DNA from: Solanum dulcamara
Lineage: Eukaryota > Streptophyta > Magnoliopsida > Solanales > Solanaceae
Length of the DNA stretch: 64,000 nt
Direction of reading: 5' to 3'
NCBI RefSeq assembly: GCF_947179165.1
Contig: NC_077248.1
Span: 10,815,256-10,879,255 of the forward strand
The translations under genes and the position numbers were made by a program. The stretch's first letter is position 1. Each line of letters opens with the position of its first letter. Shown piece by piece: positions 1 through 10,615 of the stretch. Under the pieces are notes generated by a model that worked only from the letters and a program-made list of their open reading frames with translations, ran no database searches and had not been told where the DNA came from.

Positions 1-76
1 CTAGGTGGTTCGCTTGAAGGCCAGAAATAGCTTTCGAGTGCCGGTCACGCCTAGGGTACCCTCCCGGGGAGTGACA
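1..76 (+). repeat. 3' end of a Ty3/gypsy LTR, cut by window edge
   Basis: The segment matches, by eye, the last ~75 bases of the solo LTR ending at 4236 and of the LTR ending at 39770. All contain the phrase gagtgccggtcacgcctagg followed by a GGGTACC-rich stretch and a terminal GTGACA. The terminal CA falls at 75-76. The rest of this LTR lies outside the window, so solo LTR versus full element cannot be decided. Confidence 0.75.
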
Positions 77-558
77 CTTATTTTCTTTATTATGCTGATT
101 TTCATGCCTTACATACTCGGTACATTACTCGTGCTGACCTTTTTTCTCCGGAGGCTGCGTTTTATGCTGTGCAAGTACACCCAGACGAGTAGAAGCTATT
201 ATAGAAGATGTTCCAGTAGGGTTAGCAACTCCACTTGTTCCTGGAGTGCTGCTGAGTCAGAGTATATGCGCTATGATGTTTCGTTCGAAGTTAGAGACTT
301 TACAGACGGAGTCGTGGGTATAGAGTGTCAGCTTTGTAAGTGGCGTCACTAGCCGATATGTTATTATGTCGTATGTCACGAGTTTTATGGGATGATGGAT
401 TTTGGAAAGCAGGATTCGGAAAGCTTAGCTATGTTTTTCATTTCTTTTTGATGTAAAAATCTAAAGAGATTAAGTATGTAATATGAGGCAGCAAGTTCGC
501 TCATATCCGAGCATGGGATCGGGTGCCCATAACACCCTATTAAGATCGGGGTATGACA
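77..558 (+). repeat. 3' portion of a second gypsy-type LTR
   Basis: The text has the layout of a Solanaceae gypsy LTR 3' half: ACATACTCGGTACATT, a short gap, then ATGCTGTGCAAGTACACCC. It ends with GATCGGGGTATGACA at 558. It abuts the copia gag pseudogene with a possible target duplication TCTTG at 559-563; the other copy is off-window. The LTR end in 1-76 probably inserted into this LTR. The open frame 5-352 is only a read-through of the two LTRs and is not called a gene. Confidence 0.6.
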
Positions 559-1060
559 TCTTGGCATGGGTACAATTATATCATATTTATCCCATAATTC
601 CTTCAACCTCAAATAGTAAATAAAAATAGAATTTATACCTTGAGATAATGTCGCAATCTCTTTGTGTAACTAGAAAATCCTCATGCGATTTACCTTATTG
701 AACCGCTACTTTAGATCACCCCACACTACATGTGCATTAGATCCATACACTATTCCATTCAACAAAGCCTTCTATATAGAGTTCATAATCCATGAGTGCA
801 TGATTGCATCACACTTATCCCACAGATATCTGAGTTCACTCCTGCATTTTTGTTTTGCAGGTTCCATTCACAAATCCTAATTTTCCATTTCCAAGTAGAG
901 CAATCCTCATGGATCTACTCCACAATCTATAATTTTCATCTCTAATCAACTGAGTTGGAATGAGAACTGCACCTGGAGTATCTGATGCTAGTAAATACAA
1001 AGCATGATTATGATCACTTTCTGCCATTGCTGGCTGTGTTGTTGCAGATTCTTCACCCAT
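559..1060 (-). pseudogene. Ty1/copia gag fragment, degenerate
   Basis: Reading from 1060 downward, the first part carries the copia gag N-terminal signature (SDTPGAVLIPTQLI, then NYRLWSRSMRIALLGNGKLG). Beyond about 836 the same protein continues in other frames: LRYLWDKCDAIM, VWGDLK, LHKEIATLSQG and LRLKELWDKYDIIVPMPRC. These are successive blocks of the copia gag family. Several in-frame stops and shifts break it. It is cut at 558 by the adjacent LTR, so zinc knuckle and pol are missing. The start is the ATG at 1058-1060, just downstream of the primer site. The gag would have bound element RNA in virus-like particles. Confidence 0.8.
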
Positions 1061-1095
1061 GGCAATTTGATATTTTGTGGTAGTTTAGAGCTGGA

Positions 1096-1106
1096 GCTCG
1101 ATACCA
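1096..1106 (-). other. Primer binding site of the minus-strand copia element
   Basis: On the minus strand the text is TGGTATCGAGC, one base short of TGGTATCAGAGC, the complement of the initiator-methionine tRNA 3' end. It lies between the split LTR and the gag start, where a primer site belongs. Confidence 0.65.
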
Positions 1107-1160
1107 TATTAGAATTTAGGAGACTAGAAGTAGAGAGTATAGAGAGAAAAGAGAATCATT

Positions 1161-4100
1161 TGTAACACCCCAGATTTTGTTTTGTCAAAACTCGAACGGT
1201 TCTTCACATGTGTGTAGACTCAATTCGAATGACTTGTAATTTTATATATGAGTTAGGATAAATTCCTAAGTATTTGAAGAGTATTAGATGTGATTTAGGG
1301 TCATGAGGGATCTCTTACACCAAGCCAAGTCTAAAGAGTTTCTATCAATTAAGTTTCCGAATGAGTTCGTATAAGGGTCAACTTTGAATGACTATATATC
1401 CTAGTATATAACGAAGTGGGTGTCCCATGACCTATCACATTAAAGGTATTTGAGTCTTCTTTCCAATGCTACCAAGATTGCAATTTTTGGACTTTGATGT
1501 CAAAAGTTATGACCATTTTACGATAGAATATTATTGCAAAAAATTCAGGCATGGCGCTCTAGTGGAGCCCGGTGCCACTATAGCGCCAAAAACTACTCTC
1601 TGAAGTTTGGTCCTTGGCGCGATGCGCCAGTATTAGGACTGGAGGTTTTTGGACCCGCTTTTTAGATTTTTCTTGAGAAAGGGCATTCCGGACTTTTCCC
1701 CACCTATCTCAAATATAACCTTAGCCATTTTGGGATAAAAAAATGAGTTCTTCATCAAACCAAGGAGGGTTTTCTCCTCATTTTAGGCATGGAAGACTTG
1801 GAGAGAAGAAATTAGAGAAGAAGAAGAGGAGTTAGATTTTAAGCCATTCTTTCAAGTCTTGATTTCCTCCGATTTTCAGGTATGTAAGGCTAACCTAAAA
1901 TATGGATTGAGTTCTTCCATATGCCCCATAGATGTGTTGGATGAAAATGGTGAAAAGTTTGAACCTTCTATGAAGATTTTCTTGAAATTTTCCTAAACTC
2001 TAGAATATTTTTATATACTAGTAATTGATTGATGATTTTCATGACTTGAATTACTAAATAGTTATCTTTCATATTATTGACTACAAATGAATTTTTGTAT
2101 ATAAATTCATATGTATTGATGGTGTTCTTAAGTGGAGTTTTGTTGAGAGTATGGATTCATGTTTCATTCACATGAAAACCAAGATGAGATTTCCTTTTTG
2201 GTCATAAATTATCTTGAGGTTGAGATGGATGGTTTTTGTGTATATGTATTGATTGGAATGAAAATAATGAATTGAGATAGTTATGAATGTGAATGGCATA
2301 AAAAGAAATGAAACATTGATAGAGCTAGAATGTCATTTTTGTTTCTATAAATGAAATATAGAATTAAATAAGAATTTTGGAGTAAGATGTTTGATAATGA
2401 TGTGAATGATGATGTTTGATGATGATGTGAATGGTGGTTATTTAACAAGGGTAGAATGATTGATGAAGAGGTATGTTGATGATGATGTTTGAGGTGAAAT
2501 GGATTGGAGTCTAATGTGATTACATGATATGTGATTTGCATAATGTGATTTGATTGGAGTCATATGAGTATAAATGATTGTTTGAGAAGGAGTTTTAAAT
2601 AAATAATTTGTGAATATTTTTGCATAAACTATTTATACTCTATTTTGAGTTTAAAGAATGATTATTTTTCATCTTTTATTTTAAAAAAGTTTAAGCATGA
2701 GTTGAGTTTGAGAAGTCTTTTAATTATTTTTGAACATTCGTATTTTAAGTATAAACGAGTTGAGCATTTTTACATAAAAATGTCTATTTTGAGTTTGAGT
2801 TGAGGAGTTGAAATTATGTTTTAAATGCATCTAATATTTTCTGCATTCATTGAGTTGAGATTGTATCAATTTCTAAAGAGAAGAGTTTGATGGTTTGAGA
2901 TGAGTTAATTTGAAAGAAGGTCCAATGAGGCCAGATTCGATTGAGTTTTGAAAAAAGTCCAATGAGACTAAATGAGTTGATTTGAAAATAAGTCCTAAGA
3001 GATTAAGTGAGTATTTTGAGTATTTTACTCACTTGATAGATATGAGCATATTGAGTCTTGGGAGGAGTATTGAGCACCAAATTGGGTATGAGTATAGTCC
3101 ATACTTGAATCCCATGAACTACGTAGCCAACGTAGGAAGGGATTGTACCGTGTTGGATGTTTCCCTATTTCATTGTCCTGAAATGATAGGACTTAATTGA
3201 TTGATGGATCCATGATTGGTTGATTCGTTCATACCCTGGCAAAGTATGAACGGACGTGGCAACAACATCGGTTTGTTGTACTATCACTTGCTCATATGGT
3301 GATGGTTGTTGGTTAGAGAAACTCTCAATTGAGTGGATTGTATTTGATATGATTGGTTTGATTAAGATTGTATCTGATTGAGTTGATTTGTAAATTATTG
3401 CTAAATTCTAATTTGCATATCTATTGAATTGAGTCCTTTGACGTTATTGTTGAGTTGATTGTATATGATTGGATTGGATTGGATGGTATGCGATTGAATT
3501 GTAAATTAATGGATTGAATTGGATTGGATCGGATTGTATGCGATTGGATTGGATCAGATTGTACATGATTGGATTGGATCGGATTGTATGTGATTGGATT
3601 GGAATGTATATAAGTAGCCTCTGTCTAAACCGTATTCCTACTTTAGACTTATGACACCTTGATTGAGTATCTCTTATCTTTATGACTTGAGATATTTGAA
3701 CCGGTATTGTTTCATTCAGCCATATTACATACTCGTACATTTCATGTACTGACGTCCATTTGGGCCTGCATCATTTCATGATGCAGAGACATGTTTAAGG
3801 GATCTATTCACACTCAGCTTATTGGTGAGTCCTCTCCAACATTCGGAGGACACCACTTATGTTATTCTTGCGTTGAGTCTAGTCTTTTCATTTTGATTTG
3901 AGGTAGCCATGAACATGTCATTGGCACCAATTAAATAGTAGTGATAGAGGCTTCATAGACTAGATAGCGATGGGTTGATTGAGTATTTTATTTCTTGAAT
4001 TATTCTTGTCAAACTATTTAACGACATAGATTAGAGTTCGATTTGTTGGCCCATGACCTTTATTATTTGAGTTAGATTGATGATTTGAGTTGCCCACTAA

Positions 4101-4236
4101 ATTATTTCTTTAATTTAAACTTTCCGCTGGTTGATTGATATGAATGGATGTGTGATTGGATCAAGTGGTTCTCTTGGGGACCAACAATGGTCTTCGAGTG
4201 CCGGCCACGTCTAGGGTACCCTCCCGGGGTGTGACA
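1161..4236 (+). mobile_element. Solo LTR of a Ty3/gypsy element
   Basis: The LTR begins TGTAACACCCCAG and ends GGGGTGTGACA. It is flanked by identical 5-bp duplications TCATT (1156-1160 and 4237-4241). There is no internal region, primer site or second LTR, so it is a product of LTR-LTR recombination. It is a longer relative (3076 bp) of the LTRs at 10616-13071 and 35107/38279. It carries a GC-rich block with GGCGCGATGCGCC near 1615, a splice-donor-like CAGGTATGTAAGG near 1879, and a GATTGGATTGGATCGG minisatellite. It lies in the LTR of an older copia element, which dates it as younger than that element. Confidence 0.9.
3469..3603 (+). repeat. GATTGGAT minisatellite in solo LTR
   Basis: Several imperfect copies of a roughly 25-35 bp unit built on GATTGGATTGGATCGGATTG lie in a row. 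The homologous LTRs at 35107 and 38279 lack this part altogether. Confidence 0.75.
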
Positions 4237-4471
4237 TCATTGAATTCATTCAGAGAATTATCATTTCATTCCTTTAAACACATCAGTATAGCCCCTATTT
4301 ATACATTTGTGAAATGTGTAACAAACTAACTCATTTAACAACTTAACAACTTGACTAACTAACTTGATAGCTGGATTACACCTGGCATACATCACACACA
4401 ACACACTTCTTCTAAGTAACTCAACTGATACCTTTGACTAACTTGTTAACTAACTCGGATGAACTTCAACA

Positions 4472-4958
4472 TAATGACAGACATGGTTCCACACTAGGAA
4501 TAACAAACAAAAATTAGATACCTATTTTTTTTAGTTTTGCATTGCTTTATATAGTGAAAGTAGATTATTTTATTTTATTTTTTTTCTTAATGTTTAGTTA
4601 TGTAATTAATACTTATTAGTCGTACCTATTTCGGTATTATTTAATATTTTTTTATTATGATCATTTTCATTATGGCTTATTGATTAACAATTTATTTTAT
4701 GCAATTTCATTATTTTTTTTGCTGAATATTTTATTACAATGATATCACTCATTTCATATTTTGTGTTTTTTTATTACCGCCATCTTGGGGTATTGGAGGG
4801 TGTGACAGTGATTCCTACTTTGTAAATCAAAATCCAAAAGGTGAATACATTTAGAAGGGGACATAAACCTAACCTTCTCGAACATATTAATGAATATGGA
4901 TATGTTAATATCCTGACAAATTCGGACTCTATAGCGAAATTTGTGGTTTGTGTATTAT
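4472..4958. other. AT-rich stretch, nothing recognised
   Basis: Long T runs and AT-rich text without a supported coding frame. A short GGAGGGTGTGACAGTG near 4796-4811 resembles an LTR terminus but no partner was found. Confidence 0.4.
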
Positions 4959-5036
4959 TTTGGTAAGGTCTGCATACATCCTATCCTCTGCAGACCCCAC
5001 TTGTGGAATTCCATTGGGTATGTTGTTGTTGTATTA
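4959..5036 (+). repeat. TS-type SINE, 3' part
   Basis: The phrases GGTAAGGTCTGCATACATCC, CAGACCCCACTTGTGGAATT and GGGTATGTTGTTGTTGTA are the 3' part of the Solanaceae TS SINE family, ending in its TTG tail. The tRNA-like head with A and B boxes is not present, so this is a 5'-truncated copy. Confidence 0.75.
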
Positions 5037-5614
5037 TTTTGTTAAGACACGCCTTAAATAATTGTGCGTATATATATGTTTTGTATGAAGATTTTATCAA
5101 AAAAACTCGAGGTTGAAAATCCCAACTTTATTGGTTTGATTTAATTTATAAAATCAAAAACTCTGCACAATTAATTTTGTATGATATTTGAAAAATCTGA
5201 ACCAAACTCTGTACACCTCTTCTTCTGACCCACCATGGGCTTAAATTGGTTGACTGGGTTGTATGTTAGTTTTAATTGCGATGTTGAGGCTCTAAATAAT
5301 TTAAAACTAAGTTAGTAATATATCAATTTTAATACTTTGATTACGTTTGACTCACTCAGCTCGACGCTCTGTGCATGATGGGCACTACTAGTCTCGCCTT
5401 CAATGTATTGGGTTTTAAGTTCTTCTTATCCACACATACAAGGCAAGCTGGGTCGTCCCTTTTGAGTACTCTTTTGAACTAATCGTCAGCATTAATATGA
5501 ACCCTGCCCCATTAGCATGATTGACCCTAAGTCTTCCTTGCATCTTATTATTAACTAGATGTGTCATCACTACTCTCTACACGTGGAAGTATTCAAGTAC
5601 GACAAAATTTTCAA
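5037..5614. other. Non-coding stretch upstream of kinase gene
   Basis: No convincing coding frame or recognised element. It may include distal promoter sequence of the kinase gene that starts at 6209. Confidence 0.35.
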
Positions 5615-5997
5615 GCATAATAGTACTTTTTAACTTGGCCTCAGCTGACATTTATGTCCTCTAATAATTGCCCCTTTTGCGACAATTGTTTAGTCGGCAC
5701 AAAAATCCTTGGCAACTATATGTGTCACCACTAAAAGTCGTCACAAAAATAATGTTTCTTGTAGTGTAACAAGTAAATACTTAAACTTGTATAAAGTTGA
5801 ATAAGTAGATACAGGCGACTTACATGACGTCAATGTGACAATTCATGTGAAATACACTTGAATTGATTTGTAGGACAACACACAGAATATGTGTGTCTAC
5901 TTGTCCAACTTTATACAAATTCAAGTATACTTGTGCACACTCAAAGTTGGAGTACATAAATGTCCACCGAGTACAAGTTAAAAAGTACGTTTATGCC
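5615..5997. mobile_element. Mutator-like MITE, copy A, upstream of kinase
   Basis: The ends are GCATAATAGTACTTTTTAAC and, inverted, GTTAAAAAGTACGTTTATGC. The internal text (ACAAGTAGATAC, TGTCTACTTGTCCAACTTT, TTGTGCACAC) matches the four copies downstream of the kinase gene. Around 5664-5769 the copy is interrupted by unrelated sequence ending TTTCTTGTAGTG, the inverted form of the CACTA-type terminus CACTACAAGAAA, so a CACTA fragment may be embedded. No clean target duplication was seen for this copy. Confidence 0.6.
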
Positions 5998-6208
5998 AAT
6001 TGTTTATGTGCACTTGCCAAAAATTAGAAGGGGCAACACAAAAATAAAGCAGCCAGAATAAATCATATGTGCAACCAATGAGAAAGCACAAGTTGGAGCA
6101 GGACCACCCCAAGTTCCTCTGCTTGTGGCTTCTTTTTAAGAGAAATAAAAGTTGCTACCCGAACTTGAGTTTGCCTCATATTGAAAGCTCAAAATTAAAC
6201 CATATCAT

Positions 6209-9147
6209 ATGAGCCTAAAACAAATGAGTTTGCTTCTTTACCTCATTGCTTTTCATGTGCTAATACTGACATTAGCCTCTGTCCAAACCAGTACTACTAA
6301 TAGCACCAGCATCAGTATAACAAAACCAGGATGTCCTAAGCAGTGTGGCAACGTAACGGTTCCGTACCCATTCGGTATTGGCTCAGGTTGCGCTTATGAT
6401 TCGGGGTTTCAGATCGACTGCAACATTTCCGAGAAACCCCTCATAGGAAACAATTTGACGGTGTATGACATTTCGAATGCTGAATTGCGCATCTCCAATG
6501 ACTTCGGTTGGAGATGTTATGACTCCACCGGAGCTGTGATTGGAGAGTATATGGTTTTTAATATATTTTTAGAATCAACTCCGTATAGTTTCTCTGTGCT
6601 GAACAGGTTTATGGTAGTTGGTTGTGATGACTATGGTTCCATCCAGGGGCCTAACGACTTTTGGTATAGCTGCAACGCCAGCTGTATCAGTTCTAGGGAT
6701 ATGACGAAAGGAGCGTGTATGGGAAAAGGCTGCTGCCAGAAACAGATTCCTAAGGGCTTGAAATACTACACCACAGAAATGTCTAGCCCGGGGAACCATA
6801 CCGATGTTTGGTCGTTTAATTCATGTGGGTATGCATTTTTGGGTGAGGCAGATACCTTTCGTTTCCAGGGCTTGCCAGATCTTGGTGATGATCTAAGTGT
6901 TGATTATTTTTTTGAGAGGCTAAAGGCCACTGTGCCCATTGTGCTGGACTGGGCCATCGGGAATCTTACTTGCACGCAAGCTCTGAAAACCAAGGATTAT
7001 GCTTGCACTGAAAATAGCTACTGCATTGATTCGGATACTGGTCTTGGTGGCTATCGATGCAGCTGTAATCCAGGTTATCATGGCAATCCTTATCTCAATC
7101 AAGGCTGCCAAGGTATAAGTAATGTTTCAATTCTTGGTGAAGTGAAAGGTGCCTTATGTTTTTCTCGATGGATGAATGAGATAAATGTCTATATTGTTTT
7201 ATAATGTTATTGTTATATTAAAAAAAGAAATCTAAAAAAGTTGTTTAGTCCCATTCTTTAGAATTATCTTTCTTATACTGTGTGAACAAACTTCAAGTCT
7301 GAATTACGTACTGTACTCAACAGAAGCATCACAACATACTCTAGAATGTAACTTTCATGCATTAATTTGACGGTGTTATATTGATTTGATCTTTTTCAGA
7401 TATTGATGAATGTGCTGATCATCCAAATAACAGTTTGTGTGAAAAAATCTGCATAAATACTCCAGGAAGTTACAATTGTTCTTGTCCCCATGGATATACT
7501 GGTGACGGCAAAAAGGATGGTCGTGGTTGTATTGCTCCCTACCCTGATCAGTTCCCGTGGATCAAGTTCTCTGCAGGTAAATATCTTGTTATACTTACGT
7601 AACCACAAATACTATCTCCTTCTTTCCAAAAATAATGATAGATTTGTATATTCGAAAACAATAAGCTTTACTCTTCTCAAATCATCCTTAATGAGAAGCT
7701 TTGCATTACAAAATTTAAAAAAGAAGCTCTAATAGGATGATAATGATCTATGACTATGAACTATGTACTCAATTCAGGAATCTGGACAATGTTTGAATAA
7801 TACAGAATCTTCTTTTATATGTGTTTGAAACAGATACACGGAACATCAACTCGTTAGCAGATATATACATTGAATAGTGTAATGAATGTGTACAGCTGAT
7901 CCTGTACTTTTGATGTAGTTGAAAGTTGAAACAGACAATAAAAGTTTAATTCCACTAATTACACAGGTATAGGAGCAGTTGGCTTTATATTCCTAGTGGT
8001 TGGAATAATTTGGCTCTGTTTCAGAATCAGGAAAAGGAAATTGATTGAAGTTAGGGAGAAATTCTTCCAACAAAATGGTGGTTTATTATTGAAACACAGA
8101 ATCTCCACTAACGACAGTGGGGTGAAAGCAACAAAAATTTTCACAGCTGAGGAGCTGAAGAAAGCTACAAACAATTATGCCAATGACAGAATTCTTGGTC
8201 GTGGTGGCCATGCGATTGTATATAGAGGTGTGCTAAGTGATAACCGCATAGTTGCAATTAAAAAATCTAGAATTGTGGATGAGAGCCAAATTGAGCAGTT
8301 TATCAATGAGGTGCTTATTCTCACTCAAATCAACCATCGAAATGTGGTGAGGCTCTTTGGGTGTTGTTTGGAAGATGAAGTTCCTTTATTGGTTTATGAG
8401 TATATCTCTGAAGGAACTCTTTACGAGCACATTCACAATCTACGTGGAGCCGGTTGGTTAAATTGGCAAAATCGGTTGAGAATTGCCATAGAGACAGCCA
8501 CTGCACTTGCTTATCTTCATTCATTTGCTTCCATGCCTATAATTCATAGAGACGTCAAGTCTTCCAACATATTGTTGGATAATTTTTCCACAGCTAAAGT
8601 GGCTGATTTTGGAGCTTCAAGGCTCATCCCTCTGGATAAAACACATGTGGATACATTAGTTCAAGGTACATTTGGATACTTAGATCCTGAATATTTTTTC
8701 AAAAGTCAATTGACGGATAAAAGCGATGTTTATAGCTTTGGAGTAGTTCTGGCAGAACTTCTAACAGGGTTAAAACCAGTTTCTGGAGATAGAAATGATG
8801 AGCAAAAGAATTTGGCTGATTATTTTGTTTCGTCCATGGATGACAATCGCATATTTCAAATCGTTGATCGTCGTATTTTGCGAGAAGGGAATCTTGAGCA
8901 ACTTCAACAGATGGCTGAGCTGGTGAAGAACTGTCTTCAGTTGCATGGAGAAGATAGACCTACAATGAAGGAAGTGGCTATTGAACTTGAAGGTTTGAGG
9001 AAGGTGACTGGAGTCTCTTGGTCTAATCAACATGGATACGAAGAGAATGATTTATCAGATCTCTACACAGTTCCAATAGACTCCTTCAAAAATAACCCTA
9101 ATTCAGATAGTTCTCGTATCATGCATCCTACATACAATCCAAGTTGA
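6209..9147 (+). CDS. Wall-associated receptor-like kinase, 3 exons, intact
   Basis: Join 6209-7112, 7400-7576, 7967-9147: 753 codons. All introns are GT-AG (AAG|GTATAAGT...TTTTCAG; CAG|GTAAATA...ACACAG). Order: signal peptide (about 1-26), cysteine-rich galacturonan-binding WAK domain (about 42-100, [15 protein letters not shown]), EGF-like repeat (about 254-301), calcium-type EGF (about 302-345, [11 protein letters not shown]), transmembrane helix (about 362-380), cytoplasmic kinase. The kinase has lysine 459 in VAIKKS, HRDVK with Asp 556, DFG at 574-576 and [11 protein letters not shown], so it is an RD kinase. WAK proteins bind cell-wall pectin and signal from the plasma membrane. Odd point: the glycine loop reads GRGGHAIV, with Ala in place of the third glycine. 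ATG 6209 is used; a second in-frame ATG at 6224 is possible. If intron 1 is retained the product stops at 7204. MITEs flank both sides. Confidence 0.93.
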
Positions 9148-9270
9148 TCCAAAATTCAGGCTACTAATTAATAATATATGGCATTACACTGCCTCTTACT
9201 GTACTATCCCTATTGAATGTTCTAATGTAGGTTTTATTTTCTTTTTCTTGTTTTAGTGATGGAGGCATGA

Positions 9271-9276
9271 AATAAA
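9271..9276 (+). terminator. Candidate polyadenylation signal of the kinase gene
   Basis: AATAAA lies 124 bases beyond the stop codon, in T-rich 3' sequence, which fits a plant near-upstream element. Similar A/T-rich hexamers are frequent here, so the assignment is tentative. Confidence 0.45.
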
Positions 9277-9361
9277 GAGCTACAAATAAATTAGTTAGCG
9301 TGATATACATTCCCAGTCTCTCCATATTTATATTAGTTTCTTGAAATAAATTTTCTTCTTG

Positions 9362-9622
9362 ATCATAATTTCTAAACGTGTCTTTTAACTTGGTCTCATT
9401 TGGTATCTATGCCTTCCAATTTCGAGTGTGCACAAGTAGACACTTAAAGTTGTATAGAGTTCAAAAAGTAAACACACAAGTCATAAGGGCATCCTGCATA
9501 ACATCCTACGTGTATTATAACACGTAGAACGCATGAGTCTACTTATTCAACTTCATACAAGTTTTAGGTGGCTACTTATCCATTTCAAAGTTGAAGGGCA
9601 TTGAATATTTATGTTTTATGCC
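9362..9622. mobile_element. Mutator-like MITE, copy B
   Basis: The left end (GATCATAATTTCTAAACGTG, then TTTTAACTTGG) and right end (TTTATGTTTTATGCC) are decayed forms of the inverted termini seen intact in copy C. The internal CACAAGTAGACAC and inverted TCTACTTATTCAAC text is shared. This is the first of four copies directly 3' of the kinase gene. Confidence 0.6.
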
Positions 9623-9652
9623 TATTTTTTTCTTTCTTATTCAATTTATATT

Positions 9653-9948
9653 GGTATAATACATAAATATGATCTTTAACTTGGCATTAGCTAGCAACTA
9701 TGACTTCTAACTTTACTGGTGTACAAGTAGACACATTAACTATCTAAAACTTGAGCAAATAGACACATTCGTCCTATATGACAACATACATGACAATTTT
9801 GTGTCCTACATGTATTATGTCACGTAGGAAACGTATGTCTACTTATTTAATTTTATACAAGTCTAAGTGTCTATTTGTGCACACCCAAAATTGGAGGGCA
9901 TAAATGCCCGTTAAAGCCAAGTTAAAAGGCATATTTATGTATTATGCC
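9653..9948. mobile_element. Mutator-like MITE, copy C
   Basis: The left terminus GGTATAATACATAAATATG continues to TTTAACTTGGC. The right terminus is its inverse, GCCAAGTTAAAAGGC to TTATGTATTATGCC; about 33 bp of terminal inverted repeat agree with few changes. Flanks ATTTATATT (9644-9652) and TTTTATATT (9949-9957) form a 9-bp target duplication with one mismatch, the size expected of Mutator-like transposition. There is no open frame. Confidence 0.75.
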
Positions 9949-10106
9949 TTTTATATTACATGATCACCAGAAAAAGTGGAGATCACTAGGCTGAGATTAT
10001 TGCATATAAGTGTAGATGTGTACATGTATTATGGAACAAAGTTTTAGTCTAATTGACTAAAGTTTGTTCGTAACTTTTGGTATAGGTTAACCTATATATA
10101 CAAAAT

Positions 10107-10409
10107 GCATAACACATAAATATGACCCTTAACTTAGTTTCAGCTAATAATTATTACCTCTAACTTTACTAATGCACAAGTAGACACTTTATCTATCCAA
10201 AACTTGAACAAATAGACACATTCGTCCTACATATCACCTACATGGCAATTTTGTGTCCTATGTGACATCCTACGTGTATTGTGTCACGTAGAACAAGTGT
10301 GTCTACTTGTTCAATTTTATATAATTCAAGTGTCTATTTATGCACACCCAAAATTGGAGGGCATACATATAAAATAAGGCCAAGTAAAAAGCACATTTAT
10401 GTATTATGC
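10107..10409. mobile_element. Mutator-like MITE, copy D
   Basis: Begins GCATAACACATAAATATGAC and ends CACATTTATGTATTATGC, inverted to one another, with the same internal text as copy C. No clean target duplication could be aligned. Confidence 0.65.
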
Positions 10410-10556
10410 ATGTACAAAAAGTTCTTTAACCACAACAATAAAGGTCTTTAGTGGTAATAAATCATTTACCGGTCATTGAATTTTGGCCGTTGTACTTACT
10501 ACTCAACGCTGAAGCTTCTTGAGGCCATCCACACCGGTAAAGGTAGTTTTGGGGTA
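10410..10556. other. Short spacer between MITEs, nothing recognised
   Basis: The text has no open frame and no recognised element. It resembles the interior of a CACTA-type MITE (AAAGGTCTTTAGTGGTAATAA) but no terminus was found. Confidence 0.3.
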
Positions 10557-10615
10557 TTTAAACATCGGCATAATACATAAACATATTTTTTAACCTAATC
10601 TCAACTAATATTTAT

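Larger units (their letters stand above)
1107..4471 (-). mobile_element. 5' LTR of the copia element, split by a solo LTR
   Basis: The minus strand starts with TGTTGAAGTTCATCC at about 4471, continues to 4242, and resumes at 1160 down to about 1107, next to the primer site. Without the inserted solo LTR (1161-4236) and one TSD it would be a compact LTR of roughly 280 bp, like the copia LTRs at 18969 and 23616. It contains a TATA-like stretch (TATAAATAGGGG, minus strand, near 4300). The inner boundary is approximate because the usual terminal CA is not clear. Confidence 0.6.

Noticed and set aside
5..352. 115-codon plus-strand frame at the left edge
   Set aside because: It runs through two LTR ends; no protein motif and no conserved start.
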